Source: DATMXS01 sp050260275
GTDB lineage: Bacteria; Acidobacteriota; Terriglobia; Bryobacterales; Bryobacteraceae
Direction: 5' to 3'
DNA: 14,431 nucleotides
Assembly (NCBI GenBank): GCA_050260275.1
Contig: JBLNBX010000061.1
Span: 1-14,431 of the forward strand
The notes below the pieces were generated by a model. It had not been told where the DNA came from, did not search any database, and saw only the letters and a program-made list of their open reading frames with translations. A program made the position numbers and the translations under genes. Of this stretch, positions 1-7,360 are shown piece after piece. Numbering within the stretch: position 1 is the stretch's first letter; every line of letters begins with the position of its first letter.

Positions 1-361
1 ACAGAGCGCGGCTGATCGCGGCGGCGTTGTCCTCCAGCGGAATCGCAGCGCCGGAGGCAAAGCGCGGGTAGTCGCGGCCGATCTGATGGTAGTTGTCGAG
101 CTGCGGTGAGCCGGTGCGGACGGACACGTCCAGCAGCCGGGCGCGGTCCTTCCGAAGCGTTTTCAGCGCGCCTGCCGAGGCCGAGGCCACACCCGACTCG
201 ATTTCCGTGACCTGGTAGGAGATGAAGTACGGCGCGGGGTCGCCTTTCTTCTTTAGCAGCTCGAAGTTGCGGTCCAGTTCGCCGGCGAGGATGCGGACCA
301 GTGGCGGCGTTTGCGCGAACGCCGCGCCCGCGAGCAGCAGAAGCGCCCCCAGCCTCGGCAT
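1..361 (-). CDS. TldD/PmbA-like (peptidase U62 family) exported protein, N-terminal part only
   Basis: The gene runs off the left edge, so only about 120 N-terminal residues are visible. They begin with a signal peptide (MPRLGALLLLAGAAFA, then QTPP), followed by segments PYFISYQVTE, SASAGALKTL, LLDVSVRTGSPQLDN and IPLEDNAAAISRAL. These resemble the N-terminal region of the exported TldD/PmbA-related proteins common in Acidobacteriota. Cytoplasmic TldD/TldE form a metalloprotease that trims peptides. The role of the exported, signal-peptide-bearing relatives is not established, and the metal-binding part lies outside the window. The ATG at 361-359 has no clear Shine-Dalgarno sequence; in-frame TTG (367-365) and GTG (370-368) are alternative starts just upstream, close behind an extended -10 box. 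The gene is divergent from the aminotransferase gene. The family call rests on remembered family segments, without alignment. Confidence 0.72.
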   Translation of the reverse strand, partial: MPRLGALLLLAGAAFAQTPPLVRILAGELDRNFELLKKKGDPAPYFISYQVTEIESGVASASAGALKTLRKDRARLLDVSVRTGSPQLDNYHQIGRDYPRFASGAAIPLEDNAAAISRAL

Positions 362-375
362 GTTCAACACGTCAC

Positions 376-384
376 AGGATAACA
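376..384 (-). promoter_or_regulatory. Extended -10 promoter box for the TldD-like gene
   Basis: On the minus strand the bases read TGTTATCCT, an extended -10 (TGn plus TATCCT). It ends 14 bases before the ATG at 361 and 5 bases before an in-frame GTG at 370. The mRNA would therefore have a very short leader or none. No matching -35 box is visible. Confidence 0.4.
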
Positions 385-469
385 GACTCAGCCGCCGTTT
401 CCGGCGCGTATCATGATCCGCAACCGTCTGGAATGCCGGGCGGGCAAAGGGAGGCACTGCGCGGCGTTC

Positions 470-475
470 TATAAT
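470..475 (+). promoter_or_regulatory. -10 box placed for a leaderless ilvE transcript
   Basis: A perfect TATAAT is followed by six bases (GAACCC) and then the ATG at 482. Transcription normally starts about 7 bases after the -10 box, which would be at the A of the start codon. No -35 box stands 16-18 bases upstream and no Shine-Dalgarno sequence precedes the ATG. Confidence 0.6.
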
Positions 476-481
476 GAACCC

Positions 482-1423
482 ATGTTAAGTCCTACCGAGA
501 AGATCTGGCACAACGGACAGTTCATCCCCTGGAATGATGCGAAGATTCACGTGCTTTCGCACGTAGTCAGCTACGGCAGTTCGGTATTCGAAGGCGTAAG
601 AGCCTATGAAGGCAAGGCCGGCCCGGCTCTCTTCCGCCTTCGGGATCACATGCGCCGCATGCTCGATTCCTGCAAGATCTATCGCATCGACGTGCCGTTC
701 TCTCTCGACGAGCTTTCAAACGCCGTCTGCGACCTCGTTCGCGTGAACGGGATCGGCGACTGCTATGTCCGCCCCATTGTTCTGCGCGGTTTTGGGCCGA
801 TGGGCGTCTACGGGCGCGACAACCCGACCGAGGTGTTCATCGCCGCATATGCGTGGGGCAAGTATCTGGGCGCGGAGGCGCTCGAGGCCGGCGTGGACGT
901 CTGCGTGTCGAGTTGGAATCGCTTTGCCCCGAACACGTTGCCCGCGCTCGCTAAGGCTGGCGCGAATTACATGAATTCGCAGCTCATCAAGATGGAGGCC
1001 GTGGCGAACGGGTACGACGAGGGCATCGCACTCGACGTCGAAGGCCACGTCAGCGAGGGCTCGGGCGAGAACATCTTCGTTGTTCGCGACGGCCGCATCT
1101 TCACCCCGCCACTCGGCGCTTCGGTGCTGCCCGGCATCACGCGCGATTCCGTGTTGAAGCTTGCCGGCGACCTCGGTATTCCCGTGATCGAGACCATCAT
1201 CCCGCGCGAACTGCTGTATGTCGCCGACGAAGTCTTCTTCACCGGCACGGCGGCCGAAATTACGCCAATCCGCTCGGTGGACCGCATCCAGGTCGGCGCG
1301 GGGAAGCGCGGCCCTGTCGCAGAGGCGTTGCAGAAGGAGTTCTTCGCCATCATCAGCGGTGAGAAGCCGGACCGTTACGGGTGGCTCACGCCGGTGCATG
1401 CGCCCGCGGGTGTGAAGAGCTAG
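482..1423 (+). CDS. ilvE: Branched-chain-amino-acid aminotransferase
   Basis: A 313-residue class IV PLP-dependent aminotransferase that transfers the amino group between glutamate and the keto acids of valine, leucine and isoleucine; cytosolic. Visible signatures are the N-terminal HNGQFIPWNDAKIHVLSH segment, SVFEGVRAY (33-42), the PLP lysine in AKAGANYMNSQL (K158), the EGSGENIF phosphate-loop region, LPGITRDSVL, and TGTAAEITPIRSVD near the C-terminus. Length and motif order match E. coli IlvE closely. The frame stays open upstream to 413, but family proteins start at the ATG at 482, which also sits directly behind a TATAAT box. The gene stands alone between a divergent gene and a terminator-like hairpin. 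D-amino-acid aminotransferase and aminodeoxychorismate lyase share the fold but fit these motifs less well. Confidence 0.95.
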   Translation: MLSPTEKIWHNGQFIPWNDAKIHVLSHVVSYGSSVFEGVRAYEGKAGPALFRLRDHMRRMLDSCKIYRIDVPFSLDELSNAVCDLVRVNGIGDCYVRPIVLRGFGPMGVYGRDNPTEVFIAAYAWGKYLGAEALEAGVDVCVSSWNRFAPNTLPALAKAGANYMNSQLIKMEAVANGYDEGIALDVEGHVSEGSGENIFVVRDGRIFTPPLGASVLPGITRDSVLKLAGDLGIPVIETIIPRELLYVADEVFFTGTAAEITPIRSVDRIQVGAGKRGPVAEALQKEFFAIISGEKPDRYGWLTPVHAPAGVKS

Positions 1424-1441
1424 CTGAAGTGAAGGAACCTC

Positions 1442-1515
1442 GGAGAGCGCGGTCCGGATATCCACCTCCCCCGAGTCTTCAATCCGGACCGGCTCGCGAG
1501 AGGCTCTTCCTTTTT
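1442..1515 (+). terminator. Probable rho-independent terminator of ilvE (long bulged hairpin plus T5)
   Basis: Starting 19 bases after the ilvE stop, GGTCCGGAT (1451-1459) pairs perfectly with ATCCGGACC (1482-1490). The stem can extend as GAGC/GCTC plus a C-G pair around a single bulged G, giving about 14 pairs and a 22-base C-rich loop. Alternatively GGAGAGC (1442-1448) can pair with GCTCTTCC (1503-1510) as an outer stem, directly followed by TTTTT (1511-1515). The stem-then-T pattern just behind a stop codon suggests intrinsic termination. The loop is long for a classical terminator, and an attenuator-like leader for nagA cannot be excluded. Confidence 0.5.
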
Positions 1516-1563
1516 ACCAACGGCGCGCGCCGGAATGCACGCGAATCTGGCGCCGCCGGCGGC

Positions 1564-1623
1564 ATATCCACAACATTGATTTCTCGCAGCTTGTTGCAGT
1601 TGCCGCCGCAGGCGTGTGGATAT
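1564..1623. repeat. Inverted repeat ATATCCACA / TGTGGATAT upstream of nagA
   Basis: ATATCCACA (1564-1572) and its exact reverse complement TGTGGATAT (1615-1623) flank a 42-base spacer. A third near-copy, ATATCCACC, lies at 1458-1466 inside the ilvE terminator hairpin. The arrangement in front of nagA could be an operator for a looping or dimeric regulator, but nothing in the window names the regulator, and chance similarity remains possible. Confidence 0.3.
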
Positions 1624-1642
1624 CCTGTCCATAAACCAAATC

Positions 1643-1649
1643 GGGGGAG
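1643..1649 (+). promoter_or_regulatory. Shine-Dalgarno-like sequence deciding the nagA start
   Basis: GGGGGAG lies two bases before the ATG at 1652. The spacing is tight, but this is the only purine-rich block near a start codon in this frame. It favours 1652 over an in-frame GTG at 1616. Confidence 0.5.
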
Positions 1650-1651
1650 AA

Positions 1652-2797
1652 ATGATTGAGGAATCGGGCATCGATGCGCTGACCGGCGGCCCGGTGCGCG
1701 TGGTTTTCTCGGATGTGATCGCCTCAGCCGGTCCGTTCACCGGGGCCGGCTTCAAGCGCGTGTTCGTCGCGCCCGCGTGGATCGACCTCCAGGTGAACGG
1801 CTACGCCGGCGTGGACTTCAACGATCCCGCGGCCCCGCACGATGCCATTGCGCGCGCCATCGGAGCGCTTCATGCCACCGGCGTCGCCCGCTTCTTCCCT
1901 ACGGTGATAACCGGCTCGCCGGAACGCATGTGCGGCGCGCTGCGCAACCTGGCGGATGCGCGGGAACGCGTGCCCGGCGGCGCTGCCATCGAAGGCTTTC
2001 ACATCGAGGGGCCATACATCTCGGCGGAGGACGGCCCGCGCGGCGCGCACCCGCGCCGCTGGGTGCGGCGTCCCGACATACACGAGTTCCACCGCATGCA
2101 GGAAGCGGCTCGGGGCCTGATCCGCATCGTGACGCTCGCGCCCGAGTGGCCCGACGCACCCAGGTTCATCGAGCGCGTGACGGAGGAGGGCGTCGTCGCA
2201 GCCATCGGCCACACCGCGGCTGACGCGGCGCAGATCGCGGCCGCGGTATCTGCGGGGGCGCGCATCTCGACACACCTCGGCAACGCCGCGCACAGCACCA
2301 TAGAGCGGCGCTCCAATTACATCTGGGAGCAGCTCGCCGAGGATCGCCTGGCCGCCAGCTTCATCGTGGACGGCTTCCACCTCGATGCCGCCTTCCTGAA
2401 GGTGGCGCTGCGTGCAAAGCGAACCGGACGAGCCATTCTCGTCACTGACGCGGCCCAGCCGGCGGGCGCCGCGCCTGGCCGCTACCGGTTGGGCGAACAG
2501 GACGTTGAGTACACGGCCGATGGGCGGATCGTGCTGGCGGGAGCCAGCCGGCTCGCCGGATCGGCGCTCAGCCTCGACCGCGCCATCTCCAACGTGATGC
2601 GCATAGCGGGCATTCCGCTGTCTGACGCCGTCGCGATGGCGACGCTGAACCCGGCTCGCGCGGCGCGCATCGAAGGACGCCTGAACGGGCTGGCGCCGGG
2701 CGAGCGCGGCGATATCGCCGTTTTCACGCTTGGCGAAGGCGCGATATCGATCGAACGCACGTACTCAGCCGGAGAGCTGGTGTTTTCCAGATCCTGA
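1652..2797 (+). CDS. nagA: N-acetylglucosamine-6-phosphate deacetylase family amidohydrolase
   Basis: A 381-residue member of the amidohydrolase superfamily. NagA removes acetate from GlcNAc-6-phosphate during recycling of cell-wall or chitin amino sugars; cytosolic. Segments in order: PAWIDLQVNG (41-50), with the Gln-x-Asn pair that replaces the usual metal-binding HxH as in E. coli NagA; HIEGPY with metal-ligand Glu119; AAIGHTAAD with His187; STHLGNA with His208; DGFHLD with His243; and LVTDA with the catalytic Asp266. All expected metal and catalytic residues are present. No glucosamine-6-phosphate deaminase or sugar transporter gene is adjacent, so a different N-acetyl sugar substrate is possible. 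The stop lies 33 bases before the next gene. Confidence 0.88.
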   Translation: MIEESGIDALTGGPVRVVFSDVIASAGPFTGAGFKRVFVAPAWIDLQVNGYAGVDFNDPAAPHDAIARAIGALHATGVARFFPTVITGSPERMCGALRNLADARERVPGGAAIEGFHIEGPYISAEDGPRGAHPRRWVRRPDIHEFHRMQEAARGLIRIVTLAPEWPDAPRFIERVTEEGVVAAIGHTAADAAQIAAAVSAGARISTHLGNAAHSTIERRSNYIWEQLAEDRLAASFIVDGFHLDAAFLKVALRAKRTGRAILVTDAAQPAGAAPGRYRLGEQDVEYTADGRIVLAGASRLAGSALSLDRAISNVMRIAGIPLSDAVAMATLNPARAARIEGRLNGLAPGERGDIAVFTLGEGAISIERTYSAGELVFSRS

Positions 2798-2815
2798 GTA
2801 AGAAATGCGCCAATG

Positions 2816-2821
2816 TAGTAT
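2816..2821 (+). promoter_or_regulatory. -10 box close to the M1 peptidase start
   Basis: TAGTAT ends nine bases before the ATG at 2831. Transcription would begin within about three bases of the start codon, and no Shine-Dalgarno sequence is present between. No -35 match is obvious. Part of the promoter lies between the nagA stop and the new start. Confidence 0.42.
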
Positions 2822-2830
2822 CCCTGTCAT

Positions 2831-4813
2831 ATGCGCTTCCTGCTGCTGGCCATCTTGTGTTGCGGTATCGCGGCTCCTGCCGAGTTTCCGGAGATAGCAA
2901 GCTACGATATCGACGCCCGCCTGATTCCCGCCGAACACGCCATAGCCGGCCACGAAGTGCTCGCGTGGCGGAACGACTCGCCGGACTACATTCGCGAGCT
3001 GCGCTTTCACCTGTATATGAACGCCTTCCGAGACGCAAAGAGCACGTTCATGCGCGAGGACCGGGACCTGGCGGAGCGCCTGCGCGAGCGCAATGGATGG
3101 GGCTCGATCGAGGTTCGGAGTATTCGCATCGAGAACGGGCCCGACCTGACCAAGTCCATCCGCTACATCGCGCCCGACGACGGCAACCCTGACGACGGCA
3201 CGGTGATGGCGGTGGACCTGCCCGAGCCCGTCCGCCCCGGCGCGACGATCCGCGTTGCGATCGACTTCCACACTAGGCTCCCCAGAGGCGCTCCCCGCGC
3301 CGGCTGGCAGGGCCAGTACCATTTCGTGTCGCAGTGGTTCCCAAAGATCGGCGTCTGGGAGAGCGCTGGAGTGCGCGGCGCCGCTGAGGGCCGGTGGAAC
3401 TGCCATCAGTATCATGCCCGAAGCGAGTTCTACGCGGATTTTGGCCGCTATGCCGTAAACATAACCACGCCCTCGAACTACATCGTCGGGGCAACTGGCG
3501 TGCTGGAGCGCCGCACGGAAGACAAGGCGGCCGGCACAACAACGTGGCGCTTCGTGCAGGATGGTGTTCACGATTTCGCCTGGACCGCCTCGCCATCGTT
3601 CATCCGCGTAGAGCACCTGTTCGACCCCGCACGCGAGACGACCGAAGCCGAGATCGCAGCCGTTGCGAAGCTGCACGGCATCGCCGTGGAGGATGTGCGG
3701 CCCGACCCCGTGAACATGATCCTGCTGATCCAGCCAGACCACGCCGGCCAGATCGAGCGCCACTTCCACGCGACGGCCGCCGCGCTCAAGTACTTCGGCT
3801 TGTGGTATGGAAAGTATCCCTACAAGACCATCACGGTTGTGGACCCGGCCTATGGGGCAGGAAACACCGGCGGCATGGAGTATCCCACGCTCATCACCGC
3901 CGGGACGGACTGGATCGTCGACCGGAAAGAGCAGTCGCCAGAGATGGTTACCGTGCACGAGTTCGGGCACCAGTACTGGTATGGGATGGTAGCGAACAAC
4001 GAGTTTGAGGAAGCGTGGCTCGACGAGGGCTTCAACACATACTCAACCAGTAAGATACTCGACAAGGTGTACGGGCCTTTCCCGGTTCCCATCCGTGTGC
4101 AGGGCATTCCGCTCTCCATGCTGGTCCGGCTGCCCGAGGTCACGTGGGACCAGGCAAACCGGGCCTCCTGGCTGGCGGCGCCCAAGGCGGACGCACTCGC
4201 GCGCAATGCCTGGGAATACTATCCCGGAAACAGCTACGGCATTAACGTGTACATGCGCGCATCGGTTACGTTGCGAACACTTGAGCGCCTCCTCGGCGAA
4301 GATACGATGGCCCGCGTGATGCGCACTTACTTCCAACGCTGGAAACTCCGGCACCCTTCGACCCGCGATTTTATCGATGTCGTGAACGAGATATCCGGGC
4401 AGGATTACGACTGGTTCTTCGATCAGTTCTTCTATGGCTCGCACGTGCTCGATTACGCAGTGGGTGACGTGGAATCCTACAAAGACGACAAGGAACAGGT
4501 CTGGACGTCCGTCGTTAGGATCAGGCGCGAGGGTGAGGCGATAGTTCCGGTGGACGTGAGAATCCGGTTCAGGGACGGCAACACCGTCCTGAAGCGTTGG
4601 GACGGCCGGTACCGGTGGGTGGAGTACCGTTTCGAGCGGCCCTCGGAGGTGGCTTCTGTGGAAGTGGATCCGTACCAGAAGCTGCTGCTCGATATCAACT
4701 TCGCCAACAACTCCTGGCAGGCCGAACCCGCTGTCCAGCCACTGCTGAAATGGACGGCCAACCTGCTCTTCTGGATACAGAATCTGCTTTTGTCGATCGG
4801 GGCAGCGGCATAG
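2831..4813 (+). CDS. Secreted M1-family (gluzincin) metallopeptidase with C-terminal hydrophobic anchor
   Basis: A 660-residue exported zinc peptidase. A signal peptide (MRFLLLAILCCGIAAPA, cleavage probably before EFPE) leads into an N-terminal beta-rich domain. The catalytic domain carries GGMEYP (347-352, the counterpart of the GAMEN exopeptidase loop), HEFGH (376-380) and the third zinc ligand Glu399 in EEAWLDEGFNTY. These are the standard M1 aminopeptidase residues. The last 23 residues (LLKWTANLLFWIQNLLLSIG and three Ala) form a hydrophobic helix that could anchor the protein in a membrane. The start ATG follows a -10-like box and the N-terminus is a good signal peptide. The next gene begins 10 bases after the stop, so the two are probably co-transcribed. 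The substrate is unknown. Confidence 0.9.
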   Translation: MRFLLLAILCCGIAAPAEFPEIASYDIDARLIPAEHAIAGHEVLAWRNDSPDYIRELRFHLYMNAFRDAKSTFMREDRDLAERLRERNGWGSIEVRSIRIENGPDLTKSIRYIAPDDGNPDDGTVMAVDLPEPVRPGATIRVAIDFHTRLPRGAPRAGWQGQYHFVSQWFPKIGVWESAGVRGAAEGRWNCHQYHARSEFYADFGRYAVNITTPSNYIVGATGVLERRTEDKAAGTTTWRFVQDGVHDFAWTASPSFIRVEHLFDPARETTEAEIAAVAKLHGIAVEDVRPDPVNMILLIQPDHAGQIERHFHATAAALKYFGLWYGKYPYKTITVVDPAYGAGNTGGMEYPTLITAGTDWIVDRKEQSPEMVTVHEFGHQYWYGMVANNEFEEAWLDEGFNTYSTSKILDKVYGPFPVPIRVQGIPLSMLVRLPEVTWDQANRASWLAAPKADALARNAWEYYPGNSYGINVYMRASVTLRTLERLLGEDTMARVMRTYFQRWKLRHPSTRDFIDVVNEISGQDYDWFFDQFFYGSHVLDYAVGDVESYKDDKEQVWTSVVRIRREGEAIVPVDVRIRFRDGNTVLKRWDGRYRWVEYRFERPSEVASVEVDPYQKLLLDINFANNSWQAEPAVQPLLKWTANLLFWIQNLLLSIGAAA

Positions 4814-4817
4814 GAGG
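4812..4817 (+). promoter_or_regulatory. Shine-Dalgarno sequence overlapping the M1 peptidase stop codon
   Basis: AGGAGG begins inside the TAG stop of the peptidase gene and is six bases from the ATG at 4824. It fixes the start of the membrane protein and suggests translational coupling of the two genes. Confidence 0.7.
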
Positions 4818-4823
4818 CGTGAG

Positions 4824-5878
4824 ATGACCGCACTTACATTCCTGAGGCAGGCCGCACACCGAGTCAACCGCGCACGAAGGCTGTGGCTGGTTTATTACCT
4901 GCTTACTCTCCTGTTCGCGCTTGCCGCCGCTCTTCCTCTCGCCGCTCTGCTTACTGGCAACCTGGGCCGCACGCTGTGGGCCGGCAGGATGCTTGAGAAC
5001 TTCGACATAAGCTGGTTCACGGAGTTCGCCTACGAATCCGGAGGATGGCCAGTTGCCTCGTACGCACCCGCCGCCGTGGTCATCGCGGGCGTCTTCTTTA
5101 TGCTCGCCACGTTTCTCGCGGGCGGCACGATAGCCGTCTTCGCTTCCGGGCAGGACCGTTACGATGCGGGCGCGTTCTGGGGCGGCTGCGGGCGGAACTT
5201 CGCACGGCTGCTGAGACTGGCAGTTCCGGTGGGGTTAACGTACGCTGCCGCCTTCGTCGTCTATCTGATAATGCGAGGCTTGGGCGAGTCGCTGTTTTGG
5301 GATAGCGAGCGCGAGGCGCCGTTGGTGCTGTATGCCTGGTTCCGTACGGCCACCACGCTCGCACTGATGCTGCTCATCAGCATGACGGCTGGCTACGCGC
5401 GCGTGCGCCTCGTGGTCGAAGACAGCCGCCGGGCTCTCCGCGCATATCTCGAATCGTTCGTTTTCGTGTTCCGGAGTTTCAGGGCTGCTGCGGGAGTGTA
5501 TGCCGGCGCGATGCTGCTGCTGGCGATTCTGGCGGCCGTGGGCCATTTCTCGATCAATCGCATCCCCCAGACCACCATCGGATGGCTGCTGGTGATGCTT
5601 GCCGCCCAGCAGGTGTTCATCCTCGCGCGCATCTCGGTGAAGCTGCTGCTCTACGCCGGTGAGACTGGCGTCTATCAGGCATTGCGAAAGGCGCCTGCAC
5701 CGCCCCGCCCGAGCAGGAGCGTGACGCAGCCGGCGAACCGGTTCCGGAGCAGGCGGTTTCCCAGCAGCATGCGCCCGATACAGCGGCCGCGCTCGCCGGC
5801 GGTGAGCAGTGGGATGCGGCGCCCGCGGACGAGTTTTCAGCGCAACCGGGCGAGCCTGGGCCGCCGCCAGCGCGGTAG
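4824..5878 (+). CDS. Predicted six-helix membrane protein, with an apparent one-base frameshift near 5700
   Basis: I do not recognise the family. Hydrophobic stretches at about residues 19-44, 79-107, 129-150, 168-190, 221-241 and 251-278 predict six membrane helices, followed by a proline-rich tail. The frame that starts at 4824 stays open to 6260, but beyond residue ~294 it becomes Arg/Ser/Pro-rich and overlaps the convergent gene by 382 bases. Shifting back one base at the C-run at 5703-5706 gives a tail starting PPEQERDAAGEPVPEQ. This tail is acidic and Pro/Ala-rich and ends at TAG (5876-5878), directly against the TTA of the convergent gene, for about 351 residues in total. The shifted frame has a TGA at 5660-5662, so the change must fall after that. 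I read this as a missing base in the sequence or a recent mutation. It lies downstream of and coupled to the M1 peptidase gene. Confidence 0.68.
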
Positions 5879-7327
5879 TTACTCCCAGGGCCCTGCAAGC
5901 GCCGAAGGCGGATCGGCGATTGACTGGAAGCGCAGCAAGCGCACCGCGTCGCGTCCCTTCAGCGACGCAAGCGGCATGAGGCCGAGTTCGAACATGGCGT
6001 CGGCCGCGTACTCGGTCAGGAGCACTTCGGCGCATGGCTTCAGAACCGTTTCGCCATCCTCGCGGTACGTGTGCGCGGGCAGACCGGCGATCTCGCGGAC
6101 CATGCCCGGCGCCATGCTCCAGCCGGCCTGCGTGAACGCCTGCCCTAGCAGGCATGCGCACGCAAACGCGGGATTCCCCCACAGATACTCCTCGTGCTCC
6201 GGCGCGCCGGCGAACTCCTCGAAGCCGAAGCTCTCGATCGCGTTCGACCCTGCCCCGTAGGGCATTCGGAGGAGAAAACGCGGAAGCGCAAGGCCCGCCC
6301 AGGCGGCCTCGGGCATCTGCCGCAGGCGCGCCCAGTAACCGCTCGAGACCGGGTCCGGATGCCACGCTTCCGGCCGCGGCTGGTCGCGGAGCGAACTGGC
6401 TCCCACTATCTTCGGGCTAGCGCCGGCGATGACCGGAGCGCCGGCCGCGCGCGCCAGCATCGCGAGCCGTGCCAGCAGGTCCACATCGTCGAGCGATGAA
6501 TCGAACCAGTAGTCGCACGCGATCACAGACCACGGAACCGCGCCCGGCGTTCCCACCGTTTTCTCCACCATCAGACGCCACAGTCCGGTGTGGCGAAGGT
6601 CGTCGGCGGGAAGCAGATCGGCCGCAATCTCCGCCTTGGAGATATCGATCAGGTGCACCTGCAGATCCGTGCCGGTTTCGAGCCGCCGGATCAGGAAAAA
6701 CACGCCCTGCCACGCGGCTTCCAGCGCCTTGAACGCAGGGTTGTGGAGGACGGTGCGCATGCACTCGCTGGCCGCCGCCTCCATTGCGGACTGCGTCTCC
6801 ACCTGCGCGGGATCGGGCTTGGGCACCAGGTGCGGCCTGACGATCTCATCTACGATGCGGCTCAGGTCGTCAGCCGGCCGTCGCGCCAGCCCGCGCTCTT
6901 CGGTGGAATCGAGCAGCTCGTCCAGGCTGATCCGGCGCTTCGGCGCTGGCGCCGGAGTGGTTGCCGCCTCGGGCACCGCTGTAACAGGCCGCGGCGCAGC
7001 TTGCGCTCCCTGCTCGATCATCCTGAACAGCGGAAGAGCGTAGAGGCGGTCGGGGTGGAAATCCTCGAACTCGGAGAAGCGGATAGTCCCCGCCTCCGGC
7101 AGGCACAACTGCGGCTGAATGCGCGCCAGCACCTGATCGATGTTGTCGCGGTCGATCCTGAAGGTCTTGCGGGCGGCAATGTCGGTGTCTACGATGCCGC
7201 GGTTTTCGCGCCCGCTGAAGTCGCCCAGAACGGCGATTCGGAACGGGGTGTCGGGTTCGGGCGGGCCGCTGTGGCGCTGCCGGCCGGCCTGTACGTCGAG
7301 CTCGATGCTACCGAACGAAGAGGGCAT
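5879..7327 (-). CDS. Fused TssB-TssC-like (type VI secretion contractile sheath) protein, orphan
   Basis: A 482-residue protein. Residues 29-105 look like TssB (VipA): FRIAVLGDFSGR, FRIDRDNIDQVLARIQPQL and FEDFHPDRLYALPLF. A Pro/Ala-rich linker (about 110-130) follows. Residues 180-480 look like the core of TssC (VipB): NPAFKALEAAWQGVFFLIRR, IDISKAEIAADL, ALPRFLLRMPYG and EEYLWGNPAFACA, then KPCAEVLLTE and GRDAVRLLRFQSIADP. Normally TssB and TssC are separate proteins that form the sheath around the Hcp tube. This protein stops soon after the FQSIADP segment and lacks the long TssC C-terminus that joins neighbouring sheath subunits. No other type VI gene is nearby. A weak GGAAA precedes the ATG. 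The sheath-family assignment is firm; the role is unknown. Confidence 0.8.
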   Translation of the reverse strand: MPSSFGSIELDVQAGRQRHSGPPEPDTPFRIAVLGDFSGRENRGIVDTDIAARKTFRIDRDNIDQVLARIQPQLCLPEAGTIRFSEFEDFHPDRLYALPLFRMIEQGAQAAPRPVTAVPEAATTPAPAPKRRISLDELLDSTEERGLARRPADDLSRIVDEIVRPHLVPKPDPAQVETQSAMEAAASECMRTVLHNPAFKALEAAWQGVFFLIRRLETGTDLQVHLIDISKAEIAADLLPADDLRHTGLWRLMVEKTVGTPGAVPWSVIACDYWFDSSLDDVDLLARLAMLARAAGAPVIAGASPKIVGASSLRDQPRPEAWHPDPVSSGYWARLRQMPEAAWAGLALPRFLLRMPYGAGSNAIESFGFEEFAGAPEHEEYLWGNPAFACACLLGQAFTQAGWSMAPGMVREIAGLPAHTYREDGETVLKPCAEVLLTEYAADAMFELGLMPLASLKGRDAVRLLRFQSIADPPSALAGPWE

Positions 7328-7348
7328 GGCAAGTTTCCGGCAACGGGT

Positions 7349-7354
7349 ATTATA
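7349..7354 (-). promoter_or_regulatory. -10 box for the TssBC-like gene
   Basis: TATAAT on the minus strand ends 21 bases before the ATG at 7327, leaving room for a short leader with a weak GGAAA Shine-Dalgarno. No good -35 box is seen at the normal spacing. This suggests the sheath-like gene can be transcribed on its own, separately from the sugar epimerase upstream. Confidence 0.5.
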
Positions 7355-7360
7355 AGCTCT

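Noticed and set aside
222..416. Small plus-strand frame of 64 codons near the left edge
   Set aside because: It is antisense to the TldD-like gene, Ser/Arg-rich, and has no Shine-Dalgarno or promoter.
413..481. Longer N-terminus for the aminotransferase
   Set aside because: The extra 23 residues do not match the family, and the TATAAT box at 470-475 would lie inside the coding region.
2765..3970. Long open frame of 401 codons on the minus strand opposite the M1 peptidase
   Set aside because: It is antisense to a clear peptidase gene with intact catalytic motifs, has no recognisable domains, and such mirror frames are common in GC-rich coding DNA.
5879..6260. C-terminal extension of the membrane protein in the original frame
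   Set aside because: Residues are Ser/Arg/Pro-rich and antisense to conserved TssC-like segments; the shifted frame gives a better tail and a clean stop.
5235..6365. 376-codon minus-strand frame across the membrane protein and sheath gene ends
   Set aside because: Its translation is Arg/Ala-rich with no family features; it is in another frame of the sheath-like gene and antisense to predicted membrane helices.
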